A stretch of 64,000 nucleotides of DNA from Maniola hyperantus (GCF_902806685.2 NC_048538.1:3286001-3350000); one strand, 5' to 3'; shown: positions 1 through 10,181, numbered from the stretch's first letter. Translations and numbers: made by a program. Notes: generated by a model from the letters alone, not told the origin.

Positions 1-1699
1 AAGCTCGTACCGAAGCCAAGTATTGAATTTTCCATCCGATTCGTCATCTAATTGTATTGATGTATTGTAATTAAGCGACGTATCTGTATTACAATGATGA
101 TTAAATTATACATAACCATGCAAGTTGTATGACTTTTTTGCCACTTCCCGTGGAAAAATTTAACCATTAATTTATAGACTAAACAATTTTTCAATTAGAT
201 ACATATTCCGTTATTGGAAAATTAAAGACATAACGTAAGCTTGTAAATCGTCCAAGAACGTAAGTAAGCTCATAGAACACCTTAACAATACCAATAATTC
301 AAGAGGCGTTCTCTTTTTTCACCCGACTAAGGCAAAGCCAAAAGGAAGGGTTGTGATTTTGGCAGTCTATGTATGTATTTATCTATAATTTTTAGGTATA
401 TAAAAGAATAAACCGACAGACTAACATATCAACGTTCAGCGATCAAGGAACATTTTTCTTGAGTCTCGTAGCTACCTACTATCCTAGAGAAAGACATAGG
501 CTACTTTATATCGCGCTACTTTATATATATATAATATAAAGAGTTCCCACGAAATTTTCAAAAAAACATAAATCCAGGCAGACGAAGTCAAAGATGTGCC
601 AATCACGTTTTAGTGTTGATTCAATGGAAAAGCTGATTGCTATGACTATCAATAAATAATCACAATGGAAATCAACTCTCAAAACGCATCGTCCCTGCAA
701 AGCTCTAATAAGGCTTCTACGTGATTTTCCGTAAACGTTTCCGTTCATATATGGCTTTTGCAAGTTAACCAGAACTAATTATGTGATATGACAATCATTT
801 ATACTAAGAATTATAATACACGTGAACAAGTTTTTATCACTAGTGAATTCCAGCTACTTCGTCTGCAATTCGTTGATTAGGCGATCTACATAGACTATAG
901 GATGAGATTGAGATATTGGTACTGATTCTGAGCACAAACTAATTTCAGAGTATTCGCATCCCCTTCTTACTAATGTAATATGAAAAGGGCAGACACAGTT
1001 TGGCAGTTTTAAATTTAATTTTTAGATGCTAAAATGTGTGTGCTAAAACCCGTGATTTTAGCACACAATCGTGAGCCTGTTGTTTAAAATTGTAGCGCGC
1101 TCTAAAATTTGGAGTCATTAAATGTAAAGTTCATGTTCTGTACTTTTTTAGCAATATCAAAAAGTAAAAGATGCAAATACTCGAAATTTAGTTTAGAGAA
1201 AGACAACAGAATCGGTGCCATTGATTGATAAATTATTTGCTGATGAAAAAAATGTCGAAGTACCTACATGGTGACGCTTGCGCATGTAACTGTCATAATC
1301 TAAACTTGTCCTCAATGATAAAGCATTAGGTTCACTGAGAGAAATTTCCCGTCCCTTCTTCTAATTTTCTCTTTCCAAAACTGTTTTCTTTCAAAAGGGA
1401 GGACTTTACCTTTCTCGATTTCGGTAGTTCTTTGGTTTTGAAAGGAAACGCTTTTGGAAGGAGAAAATCAAAAAGAAATTTATCTCAGTATACGAAACAT
1501 ACCTATTGTGCCATCAATGAAACCAGTCCTAGTTTAGTGTGCTTACATACAATCGGTATTTTGCCACAAGCGTAATGCAACTAAAAGTCTCTTGCTGGCT
1601 TCATTTTTTATAAACCCGGGATGTTATTCGCCAGAGCTCTATCCATTTTTTTTCTTTGTCTATGCCTGTTAGTTAGTCTAGACTTTACGATACCATACC
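1..1699. other. No gene seen; AT-rich DNA
   Basis: The expected continuation of HECW (the LFEEEIMSY block and the HECT domain) was looked for on the minus strand and not found. No coding stretch, RNA gene or classified repeat is evident. The 80-codon frame at 521-763 is low-complexity and not gene-like. Confidence 0.5.
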
Positions 1700-1914
1700 G
1701 AATATACCCGCGACTTCGTACGCGTGGATTTAGGTTTTTAAAAATCCTGTGGCAACTCTTAAACTTTCCGGGATAAAAAGTAGCCTATGTCCTTCCCCGG
1801 GTTGCAAGCTAACCTCTGTACCAAATTTCGTCAAAATCGGTTGAACGGTTGAGCCGTGAAAAGCTAGCAGACAGACAGACAGACACAATTTCGCATTTAT
1901 AATATTAGTATGGA
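1700..1914 (-). mobile_element. Lep1-like nonautonomous Helitron, 3' end lost
   Basis: Reverse complement begins TCCATACTAATATTATAAAT, passes through a GTCTGTCTG tract and a GCTAGCTTTTCACGGC-like block, and ends in the hairpin region with CGAAGTCGCGGG. The terminal CTAGT is missing. Open frames through this repeat (for example 1730-1966) are not genes. Confidence 0.75.
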
Positions 1915-2187
1915 TTTCAAGAGTTTCAAAATGCTGCGGCAAAAGTAATAAATTGCATACCCCCATAAAAATGTTAGTATCAGAGATTACTACAAACTAT
2001 AATCCTATATTCGGAGAACCAAAGTATCATCGGTTCAAAGGAACTCGTAAATTATTTTAGCCGTAACAAATATGTAGAGGTCGACAAATATCTTATCACA
2101 ACGAAATTCGAAGCGGTTGTCTAAACTAAAAAAACATATTTTATGAAGTTTGTGGACCTTTTTACCGTTTTTATTTTGAAATTGGGT

Positions 2188-2281
2188 CATCATCATCATC
2201 ATCTCAACTCATCACTAGCCTACTAAGCACGGATCCCTTAGAATGAGAAAGGTTAAGGCCTTAGTCTACCATGCTGGCAAA
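2188..2281 (-). repeat. SINE 3'-tail fragment
   Basis: A run of ATC trinucleotides followed by CCTACTAAGCACGGATCC and a Leu-like AGAATGAGAAAGG block. This is the reverse complement of the 3' end of the tRNA-derived SINE found whole at 2417-2721. Confidence 0.6.
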
Positions 2282-2416
2282 ACTAGCTTTTACCCGCAAC
2301 TTTATTCGCGTGTTATAATTTGTACAGCCTATAGCACTCACAGATAATGTCACTATAGCGCCTATCAGTGAAAAAAATTTCAGAATCCGAGATTATCTAC
2401 CCCCTACATACAAAAA

Positions 2417-2721
2417 GCGGTGATAGCCTAGTGGTTAAGACGTCCAACTTTTTTCGGGAGGTCGGAGGTTCAATCCCAGGCACGCACCACTAACTTTACG
2501 GAGTTATGTGCGTTTTCAAAACAAATATCACTTGCTAACGGTGAAGGAAAACATCGTGAGGAAACAAGCCTGAGAGTTCTCCATGTTCTCAAAGGCGGGT
2601 GAAGTCTGCCAATCCCCCAATCCGCATTGGGCCAGCGTGGCAGACTATAGCCTAAACCCTTGTCACTGTTAGAGGAGACCCGGCTCAGTGGTGGGCCGGT
2701 AATGGATTGACCATGATGACA
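2417..2721 (+). mobile_element. tRNA-derived SINE (family 1), near full length
   Basis: The 5' end has an A-box-like GATAGCCTAGTGGTTAAGAC and a B-box-like GGTTCAATCCCAGGC, the RNA polymerase III promoter inherited from a tRNA. The tRNA-unrelated body (CACTTGCTAACGGTGAAGGA, then GAAGTCTGCCAATCC) follows, with a GATGAC-type end. Related copies lie at 31671, 33219, 55611 and elsewhere in this window. Confidence 0.8.
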
Positions 2722-3545
2722 TACAAACTTACAATATAGTTTAATATATACATTATAGTATTAGTATTGATAAACAAAAATCCTATTGCACAAACCTATC
2801 TATTGCCGCATCGTATTTCATAACCTGCCCTAAAATGAGAAGGTATCTAGTTCACGCGTTCACTAAACCAGTGGATTACTAAACGGGAAGGCAATATATA
2901 TTTTTAGACATTTCGATAAATAGGTCAAGCCCGAGAAAACTTATGTAAGTACTGTACGACTACGTGTTAGAAATGTGAGATGGTTTCACAGCCATTTTGA
3001 AAACAAACAAAGTAGGTACATATACTTACTTACAGTTACAAGTAGTATAGGTTTCTAACAGAGGAATATATTAAAATTTTAAAAAAATACAAAAACTGAT
3101 TTATCCCCTTGATAGCCTTATTAAATATGTATATATTTAAAAATAATTATGAGGTTTCTTAGACAATTTTTGAAAAAAAAAAAATTTTTTTACATGCATG
3201 GCTTGGCTATGGTACGTGCTTTGACACACACTTGACCAGTTTTATATTTAAACATATGCCGCACACGATCTCCATACACAGCTTTTATCATAATATACGG
3301 GAAAAGTCACTAAAGATGTGAGATTGCCTCTGAATACTCTCATAAGGCCGATTAGCGAGATAGCCGTTCCACTTGCTGGTAATTTCCTCCGTTACCTTGT
3401 CATATAGGGAAATGTGTTTATTTGCTGCCTCATCACGTTTGGCTACTTACAAATCTCTAGTAATATTCTACATTCATAAATCCTTACCAAGATTAATATC
3501 TACCTAGTTTGAACGTTGTATCTATATCTATACTAATATAATTAT
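2722..3545. other. No gene seen; AT-rich DNA
   Basis: Nothing recognised apart from A/T runs (for example near 3170-3190). No coding signal. Confidence 0.5.
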
Positions 3546-3559
3546 TAGAGCCTCAATGG

Positions 3560-3705
3560 GGCTGATTCTCTTGTACACAATCTCTAAGCTAAACTAAATT
3601 AACAGGTCTAAATCTAGTGTTATCCTTTTCCGCAAGCAACATTATGAAAGGGATAGCACGTGTCATTTTAGTTTAGTTTAGAGATTGTGTACAACGGAAT
3701 TAGCC
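3560..3705. mobile_element. Fold-back MITE
   Basis: The ends are imperfect inverted repeats of about 38 bp: left starts GGCTGATTCTCTTGTACACA, right (reverse complement) starts GGCTAATTCCGTTGTACACA, and both continue with ATCTCTAA. Total about 146 bp. A tRNA-like SINE abuts its right end. Confidence 0.7.
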
Positions 3706-3877
3706 ACATTAGCTCAACCGGTAAAGGAGTGGACTGAAAACCAAAAGGTCGACGGTTCGAACTCCGCCCGTTGCACTATTGTCGTACGTCTACTCCTAGC
3801 ACAAGCCTGTCGCTTTGTTGGAGAGGAAAGGGGAATATTAGTCATTTAACATGGCTAATATTCTTTTAAAAAAAAAT
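3705..3877 (+). mobile_element. tRNA-Phe-like SINE (family 3)
   Basis: Begins with TTAGCTCAACCGGTAAAGGA and an anticodon arm GGACTGAAAACC, then GGTCGACGGTTCGAACTCC, i.e. A box, GAA-anticodon-like loop and B box. A CACTATTGTCGTAC body and an A-rich end at 3867-3877 follow. It resembles tRNA-Phe in the anticodon arm but has a body and tail a tRNA gene would lack. A second copy is at 56815-56973. Confidence 0.7.
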
Positions 3878-4029
3878 GTAGTGCAAAAACGCCTAAAACG
3901 CTTGTAAACGTAAAGTTAGGATTTTGAGCTACGCGACTCTTGCGAATTGCTTTGTATAGAAATGTATGGACAAAATAAACCTAAATAAAATTGTATTTTA
4001 GTATTCTGAATAGGCCTTAGGTAATTTTC

Positions 4030-4212
4030 AGCGCTGGCCCAGTGCGGATTGGCAGACTTCACACACCTTTGACACACACGTAAAGGCAAGTGATATTTTA
4101 TTGCTTAGTACGCGCATAAGTCCAAAATGTTAGAAGTGCCCTGAACCTTTCTCGTTCGGAGATGAGAGCCGTGCTCAGTAGTAGGCCAGCAATGGGTTGA
4201 TCTTGATGATGA
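4030..4212. mobile_element. Rearranged family-1 SINE (inverted 5' part)
   Basis: Bases 4030-4138 read as minus-strand SINE body (GCGGATTGGCAGACTTCACA, then CAAGTGATATT and the GTGC near the B box). Bases 4139-4212 read as plus-strand SINE 3' end (GAGCCGTGCTCAGTAG to TTGATCTTGATGATGAT). The two halves therefore face opposite ways. Confidence 0.6.
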
Positions 4213-4674
4213 TAATTCAGAACAGATAAAGTTTTTTACCAGTGAAGATTTTCGTTGAACCAATCTGATCTACCTAAAGGTATATAAGAAAGTATACAAT
4301 CAGAAAGAGAACCCAACATAGGTAAGTTAATTTTGAAGAAACGTCAGTTCTTGTCGGATCCCTACGATAATAGTCAAGCGAAAACTTGTTGTCGATAAAA
4401 ATAGTCATAGTACAAGAAACCCTCTTATGGTTGCTTCATCAATCAAGTTGAATAAAACCGTTGAGTTAAAATCGTACTTCGTCTTGAATGGCATGTAAAA
4501 ATAAAACAACCATTACCGGATCCGTCCAACATAGAGCGGCCAACCTGTTAAAGACTATGAAACATCCATCGACTCAACACTTTAATGAAACTAGAATAAC
4601 AGTAGGTATGAGTTAAGGGTGAATGTTCATAAGATGTGCGATGATTTGTGTTAAACCGCCTATTAGGGTGAAAT

Positions 4675-4805
4675 CTATAGAGCGCACTCTGACTTAGCTT
4701 AGACTTAAGACAGAGTTAAAACGAGACAAACCTATATATCTCACATAAATCTGTCTCCTTTTATCACAATCTCAAGTCTGAGCAAAGTCAAAGTGCGGTC
4801 TATAG
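4675..4805. mobile_element. Fold-back MITE
   Basis: Starts CTATAGAGCGCACTCTGACT and ends with the reverse complement of CTATAGACCGCACTTTGACT. Imperfect arms of ~40 bp flank a short AT-rich centre. No coding capacity. Confidence 0.7.
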
Positions 4806-4837
4806 ATCTCAGCCTTAGAATCTGTTCATTTTCATCA

Positions 4838-4992
4838 TCATCACCATCAACCCATCGTCAGGCCACTATTGAGCAAGGTTCTCCTCTCAGAATGAGAAGG
4901 GTTTAGGTCGTAGTCTACCTGCTACCCTCTGTTCCATACCAATATGGATTGGCAGACTTCACACACCTTTGAGAATAGTATGGAGAACTTTT
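4838..4992 (-). mobile_element. Truncated family-1 SINE
   Basis: Reverse complement of the SINE 3' half: CATCATCATCACCATCAACC, then AGAATGAGAAGGGTTTAGG and GGATTGGCAGACTTCACACA. The tRNA-like 5' part is missing. Confidence 0.65.
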
Positions 4993-5780
4993 TCACATAG
5001 AGCTAAGATGATTAAGTTATTAAAATGAAGCGATCTTTTCAGTGGCTCTCACACCTATTAATTATTAATATTACTAACATACCTCTGGAAACCTAAGATT
5101 GGTTGTCTAATAGTAACTAGAGATTTCCAAGGAAAATAGCAGTGAGTAATAAATAGCTAAGAAAAATTCATAAACACATTATTTTCTTCGAACAGCATGA
5201 AAAAATAGCTATGTAATATAGGAATTGCATATTTTCTAAACCTAGCTCGTCTTAACTATGTTGGTAAATAGTTAAAAATCTATGAAAATAAAGCAATTTT
5301 TGGATGATTTTGACATACCCGTAGCACTCATCTACGCATATTCCTGGTGGACAGGTAGCTTAAGAACAAAATAAATAAAATGTATTATATTAAAAGGCAC
5401 AAAAACTTGAAACAATGCAACGGGACGACATCAGAGTGCATTGAATTTGCAATAATTATACTTAAACCGGATTTAGCGTGGTGAAGATCATTATTCCTAT
5501 GGGAAAATTCTTTAGCATAAATCTTCTGCAATTGAATGGCTTCGTAAGACAGAATTTAATGTTCATACATGAAATGACTCCTTAAGGTCGCGTAGCTGAA
5601 ACCGAAAATGAAGAAACCACTAAGAAAAAGAACTTTTGCTCAAGACTTAATAAGGCCATTCATTTAATCGGTTGTAAAATTGCAAATTTCCATGTTTTGA
5701 TGTTTTCTCTCTCTTTGTTTATTTGTTACATTTTCAAAGCAAAACTGCTGTGTCTATCTTACTGAAATTGGACATTAAAG
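4993..5780. other. No gene seen
   Basis: AT-rich DNA without a classified repeat or convincing frame. Confidence 0.5.
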
Positions 5781-5811
5781 TAGTTTGTATTTTAGAGATG
5801 GTTATAAGCTA

Positions 5812-5890
5812 GGTAGCCGCAGGGAGCCGCTGGATTTAGGCGGCGCAGAACGAGGCGTGTCTTCCTACGAGAGACAGAGGAAAGACAGAA
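5812..5890 (+). repeat. Short LINE-related fragment
   Basis: GCAGGGAGCCGCTGGATT and the following ~70 bases match the GCAGGGAGCCGCTGGATTC stretch of the LINE end at 45409-45660 in this window. The frame across it (5785-5994) runs on into the next repeat, so it is not a gene. Confidence 0.55.
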
Positions 5891-5947
5891 ATCCATTATT
5901 TATCTTTTTTGTTCTTGTCTTTTATCGGTTTTTGGTACTAATAAAAG

Positions 5948-6293
5948 AAAACCGGCCAAGTGCGAGTCACACGAAGGGTTCCGTACTATCGTAAAAGATA
6001 TTTTAACATTTTTTATGTGCAACACTGCAAGATAATGACAACTAAAATGTGTTCACGAAAAATTTCGTTAACACATTTTTTTGTGATGTAACCACAAATT
6101 CACGGTTTCGGCTTTATTCCTTTACTTGTACTATAAGACCTACCTATCTAACAAATTTCAAGATTCTAGGTTAACGGGATGTACCCTATAAGTTTCCTTG
6201 ACAGACACGACGGACAGACGGACAGACAGACGGACAGACACTAAAATGATCCTATAAGGGTTCCTTTTTTCCTTTTGAGGTACGGAACCCTAA
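5948..6293 (+). repeat. GGTTCCGTAC-family repeat
   Basis: Opens AAACCGGCCAAGTGCGAGTC, GAAGGGTTCCGTAC and closes with GGTACGGAACCCTAAATAG after an internal GACGGACAGAC tract. Related copies lie at 16780, 20371, 38186 and 59380. The repeat class is unknown to me. It is clearly multicopy in this window. Confidence 0.7.
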
Positions 6294-6676
6294 ATAGCAA
6301 CAAGAAATCCGCGCGAGCAAACTCACGACTAAAAACTAATTGCGTATAAAATTATCCGTCGTTTAAGAATCTGCACGAATTGGACAGACAGTAACAATGA
6401 AAACTTTTGCAATATAATGTAATTATTGTTTTATGCCATACAATTCAACTAACAACACAAAGAATAGACATGAATCTAAACCGCAAATTGGAACGTGCGA
6501 ATTGGGACTAGATAGCTTTGTGAACGCTTAGTTATTTAAACGACTTAATTATAATTTGACCCACAGTAAGGTACGACTGCGTTTTAAATGACAAAAAAAT
6601 ATCCAAATCGCACTACAATTTTGTTTATCCTAATTACACAATACATTATTTTCTTGTTTAATGTCATAGACCATTT

Positions 6677-6712
6677 AGACGCACGTGAAAAACGCAAAAT
6701 GCCAACGAAATT
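6677..6712 (+). repeat. Terminal-repeat fragment of a GACGCA-type MITE
   Basis: GACGCACGTGAAAAACGCAA and AATGCCAA resemble the terminal repeat of the fold-back element at 52955-53385. Open frames on both strands here (6584-6847, 6588-6818) are explained by it and by AT-rich DNA. Confidence 0.4.
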
Positions 6713-6887
6713 TGCCAACAAACGTAATACGGTACGCCTTCTCCATAAACGTGACACTGGCGAAACACTCTGTGCCCAACTGGCACACCTAAAAGCCAAT
6801 AATTGGGAATTGAATTGAATTGTAATACGGTACGTAAAATGCCGCAAAATACCTAATCGCTGTGGAAGTAAAATATTAATGAAAATA

Positions 6888-6890
<3 letters not shown>

Positions 6891-6934
<44 letters not shown>
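6891..6934. repeat. (TA)n microsatellite
   Basis: 22 uninterrupted TA units (44 bp), just downstream of the last HECW exon in the window. Confidence 0.97.
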
Positions 6935-6935
<1 letters not shown>

Positions 6936-7035
6936 CCGTGAATTTAAACAACACAACGCTCCTTTTGTATGAACAGTTGATGTAAGTTTGTAGCTTGAAC
7001 TTAATGTCTTTTCTGTATAATTTGAAGCAACTTAC

Positions 7036-7196
7036 CTCAGTAGACAGGTAAGTTGCACGTCGTTCTGGTACCGCGCGAGCGCGGGCGCGCCTTCTACTCG
7101 CACAGCGTTGACCTTGTCCCGCAGCGAAGCGCCGCAGCCGCCGCAGCGCTCTTTGAGGATTGAAAGGATGTTCGGTTGCCGGAGGAAGGCCACAAC
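7036..7196 (-). CDS. HECW: HECW exon: pre-HECT conserved segment
   Basis: Exon of 161 bp (53 codons, then AG carried out). The acceptor is TGTATACAG and the donor CTGAG|GTAAGT, the strongest donor in the gene. It encodes VVAFLRQPNILSILKER, a Cys/Gly-rich turn (CGGCG) not recalled from vertebrates, then LRDKVNAVRVEGAPAL and YQNDVQLTCLL. These correspond to the recalled KIVAFLRQPNIFEMLQER and LREKIHYIRTEGNHGLE. The last codon starts AG, so the next exon should begin with a base making Ser (S-LFEEEIMSY in vertebrates). No such exon was found in bases 1-7035, so it presumably lies off the left edge. Confidence 0.93.
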
Positions 7197-7228
7197 CTGT
7201 ATACCAAATGCGAAGAATTTTAATTGAT

Positions 7229-7352
7229 ACTAGCTTATGCTCGCAACTTCGTCCGCGTAGACTACACAAATTTCAAACCCCTATTTGACCCCATTAGGGG
7301 TTGAATTTTCAAAAATCCTTTCGTAGCGGATGCCTACATCATAATAGGTATT
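7229..7352 (-). mobile_element. Helitron-like element (family B), truncated
   Basis: Reads ACTAGCTTATGCTCGCAACT, TTCGTCCGCGTAGACTAC on the plus strand, i.e. the reverse complement of a Helitron 3' end (hairpin then CTAGT). Truncated before the TATATA-type other end. It lies in the HECW intron 21-33 bp from the exon at 7196. Confidence 0.65.
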
Positions 7353-7404
7353 ACCACCGCCCATGAACATTTGCAGCACCAGAGGAACTGCCGATGCGTT
7401 GCCG

Positions 7405-7465
7405 GCCTTTCAAGAATTTGTTTGTTTGGATCTCTAAGGTCCAAACAAACAAATTCTTGAAAGGC
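7405..7465. repeat. Perfect hairpin, 26-bp arms, 9-nt loop
   Basis: Arms 7405-7430 (GCCTTTCAAGAATTTGTTTG...) and 7440-7465 are exact reverse complements. The loop is TCTCTAAGG. Intronic in HECW. Confidence 0.95.
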
Positions 7466-7612
7466 AAAAACATCGCAAAACAAGGAGTCCTATCAGAAGA
7501 CGAGACATTTGACTGCGCAGTATATGAAAACAAATTTGTATGGGGCTGTCTATTTTATTCTTAGTGTACGACCTGCACGGATTGCTATATTGCAATTTCA
7601 GATTGGACTTGT

Positions 7613-7746
7613 CACTATAGTCTGCGACATGTTGAGATGGCAATCGAGGTACGAGGCGGGGGGAGGCCTCGCACACCTGCGCTCGCCCGCACCGGGTTAG
7701 CGCGGAGCTGTGCGGATTGCTATTTCAACCTGTCGCGTACTATAGG
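7613..7746. mobile_element. GC-rich fold-back MITE, copy 1
   Basis: Ends CTATAGTCTGCGAC / GTCGCGTACTATAG are inverted repeats extending into GAGATGGCAATCG on the left. The centre holds GCCCGCACCGGGTTAGCGCG. Three more copies occur at 15786, 39334 and 39659. It lies in the intron between HECW exons 7914 and 7196. Confidence 0.75.
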
Positions 7747-7821
7747 TATTTGCGTTCACTGGTTCACTATTTGTCTGGGAGTTCGGGAAAAACGTGGAAG
7801 GGAAAAATGATAAACAGTTAC

Positions 7822-7914
7822 CTTATCGTTATAAGCAACAGGTATTTCGTGTTGCGTGTGGTGTGAGTACGACTCCGTTGTAGGCACGGGCGGTCGCGGC
7901 GGCGGCGTCGGCGC
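7822..7914 (-). CDS. HECW: HECW exon: Pro/His linker into pre-HECT segment
   Basis: Exon of 93 bp, 31 codons, phase 0 both ends. The acceptor is TTTCATAACGCAG and the donor GATAAG|GTAACT. It reads APTPPPRPPVPTT, then a His-rich stretch, and ends IPVAYNDK. The ending matches the recalled vertebrate LPLAYNDK that leads into the conserved VAFLRQPNIFE segment. The preceding intron (7915-9967) is the longest between confirmed exons and contains the tandemly copied exon ends at 8980-9967. Confidence 0.9.
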
Positions 7915-8979
7915 CTGCGTTATGAAATGAAATCATTTTATTTTATGTTACTTACCTACTTACTTACTTGAGCCACTTATGATATGTCAGAACTCTACCA
8001 CCGCATCGGAAAGAATTTTCTATTGAAAAGATCCGGCAAGAAACTCTTAAACTTTATTAAACTTCGACTTTATTTATCTATATGGCACCCAACAAATTAT
8101 CACTTCTTAGTTATAATGCGGAATTGGTTATAGTAACTCTAAGGAGCAGTCAGATTTTTATTGTAATTCGGGCTTTTTTAAGCCATAAGTCGTCGATATT
8201 TCATCTACCTACACGCACAAAACCGCTTTGGGTTTGAAACACCCATTCGAGATCTGCGTTCAATCTAAGGTCAAATCATTCCAACAGGTGTGATTGTGGT
8301 CGAGGGTCTGTCTACAATAAATGAAGAAAAAATTAAATTTCCTCGAGTCCAAACGTAGCGATGTTTTACGCAATTCACACTTTACAGTGCAGTATTTTTA
8401 ATCTTTCTGACCTTGAGAATACATTACAGAAGTCAAACCGTGGTCCTCATATAGTTTTGCAAAAGAAATTCTTCCTGAGATCCCGTCTATAATCAATTCG
8501 ATAAACATACCCCTTTTTATTGGCTACACTTTTAAAACTATATATATAAACAAGCATAAACTTGTATAAAACATAACTAGCAATACCAATACAATAAAAT
8601 CCGAAAAAACTATGTTAAACATAAAAGAACTACAACAGCAAATCATCAAAATCGTGCGTACAAGAGTTTGAAAAAAAAAACAATCGGAAAGAAAGACAAC
8701 GTGTGAATAAGAAAAAACAAGTTACAAACATACATGCTTCAGTTCTCATACAATTATCTAGCAAATGATATGACTGAAAATACTGATGAAGACCTATGCT
8801 CTCTCCTAAACCGCAGATAGTATTACCACAGTCCAAACAGATGCATACAGTCTTTCAACGGAAAGATCTAGACAGAGCAATCATGTAGCATGCAGGGAAG
8901 ACACGCAGGAGTGCCCGAACGACAGAAGATGATAAAACAAACTTTAATTCTTTTTATTTCTATAGCTACTAACAATTAC
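7915..8979. other. HECW intron, no repeat recognised in most of it
   Basis: AT-rich intronic DNA between exon 7914 and the tandem repeat block. No alternative exon or classified element was recognised. Confidence 0.5.
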
Positions 8980-10020
8980 TGTTCTCTTTGGCGGCCAAAA
9001 TATTACCATACTAGTGCAATAATGAATATTACCGCATGGCTTTGAAAGTCATAACTGTGCGGTAATATTTTTGATACCCAAGTATGTTTTGAAATAAGAG
9101 CCATTTTTCAAGCAAATTTATTGAAAAATAAAGTATAATAGAATACCAAAAGAAAAAAAAGAAAAAAAAGAAAAAAAGAACGTGCACGCTATGCAGCACA
9201 AAACAAGGCCCCACACAAACAGCGTACTCGTATGTCGTGAACCTGTTCGGGCAGGACGGGCCGCCTGCGCTGCGGCAGTAGAGGTGAGAAGAAACCGGCC
9301 TACTTGATGCTTTAACACATCAATAGAAAATGGTGGCCTCAAAACAACTGTTCTCTTTGGTGGCCAAAATATTACTGCACGAGTGCAATAATGAATATTA
9401 GCGCATAGCTTTGAAGGTCAATAACTGTGCGGTAATATTTTTGGCACCCAAGTATGTTTTGATAGAGGTGAAATAAGAGCCATTTTTCAAGCAAATGTAT
9501 TGAAAAATAAAATATAATAGAATACCAAAAGAAAAAAAAGAAAAAAAGAACGTGCACAAAAACAAGGCCCCATACAAACTGCGTACTCGTAGTTCGTGAA
9601 CCTGTACGGGCAGGACGGGCCGCCTGCGCTGCGGCAGTAGAGGTGAGAAGAAATCGGCCTACTTGATGCTTTAACACATCGATAGAAAATGGTGGCCTCA
9701 AAACAACTGTTCTCTTTGGTGGCCATATTACTGCACGAGTGCAATAATGAATATTAGCGCATAGCTTTGAAGGTCAATAACTGTGCGGTAATATTTTTGG
9801 CACCCAAGTATGTTTTGATAGAGGTGAAATAAGAGCCATTTTTCAAGCAAATGTATTGAAAAAAATAAAATATAATGGAACACCAAAAAAAATTGAAAAA
9901 AGAACGTGCACGCTATGCATCACAAAAACAAGGCCCCATACAAACAGCGTACTCGTATATCGTGAACCTGTTCGGGCAGGACGGGCCGCCTGCGCTGCGG
10001 CAGTAGAGGCGAGAAGGGGC
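8980..10020. repeat. Three tandem ~360-bp units copying a HECW exon end
   Basis: Units start with TGTTCTCTTTGG at 8980, 9349 and 9708 (periods 369 and 359 bp). Each contains an imperfect hairpin built on ATTACCGCA/TGCGGTAAT, an AAAAAGAAAAAAAAG tract, and GAACCTGTTCGGGCAGGAC followed by GCGCTGCGGCAGTAGAG. The last unit runs into the functional exon 9968-10093. The other two carry copies of its final ~55 bp with the same donor. They are highly similar, so the duplication looks recent. Confidence 0.9.
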
Positions 10021-10093
10021 CGGCCTGCGGAACTCGCGGCAGCCGCGGGTCGATGAAAGTCGTGCGCCGCATCACGTGGTCCACGAAGAAACG
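9968..10093 (-). CDS. HECW: HECW exon: second half of WW2 and linker
   Basis: Exon of 126 bp, 42 codons, phase 0 both ends. The acceptor is TGTCCCTTAG. It encodes RFFVDHVMRRTTFIDPRLP, completing WW2 (GK|RFFVDH; in HECW the second aromatic position is TTFIDP rather than TTW). A basic, proline-rich tail ending RRRPVLPEQ follows. The proposed donor CAG|GTTCAC has the obligatory GT but a poor consensus at +3 to +6. It is favoured because the next exon starts in phase 0 and because reading on reaches a stop. The last ~50 bp of this exon and the donor are repeated at about 9237-9305 and 9595-9666. The 3' boundary is therefore less certain than the 5' one. Confidence 0.82.
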
Positions 10094-10181
10094 CTAAGGG
10101 ACACCAGCCAGTTCTACATCTTTCGTTTATCAATAACGCATATTTTTGAAAAAGAAAGAAAGAAAAACGTTTATTTTGTAA

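Noticed and set aside
3705..3790. A tRNA-Phe gene
   Set aside because: The anticodon arm is tRNA-like, but a long body and A-rich tail follow and a second copy exists at 56815. It is a tRNA-derived SINE.
1..7035. HECT-domain exons in the left flank
   Set aside because: Looked for on the minus strand (LFEEEIMSY-like and later HECT blocks). None found; they are inferred to lie beyond the window.
6853..7269. 138-codon minus frame as an independent gene
   Set aside because: It crosses HECW exon 7196-7036 in another frame and ends in a (TA)n-encoded Tyr/Ile run.
9118..9701. Two similar minus frames starting MRPPFSIDVLKHQ as genes
   Set aside because: They are the shifted frame of the tandem copies of the exon 10093-9968 end, followed by an A/T tract. 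The repeat explains them.
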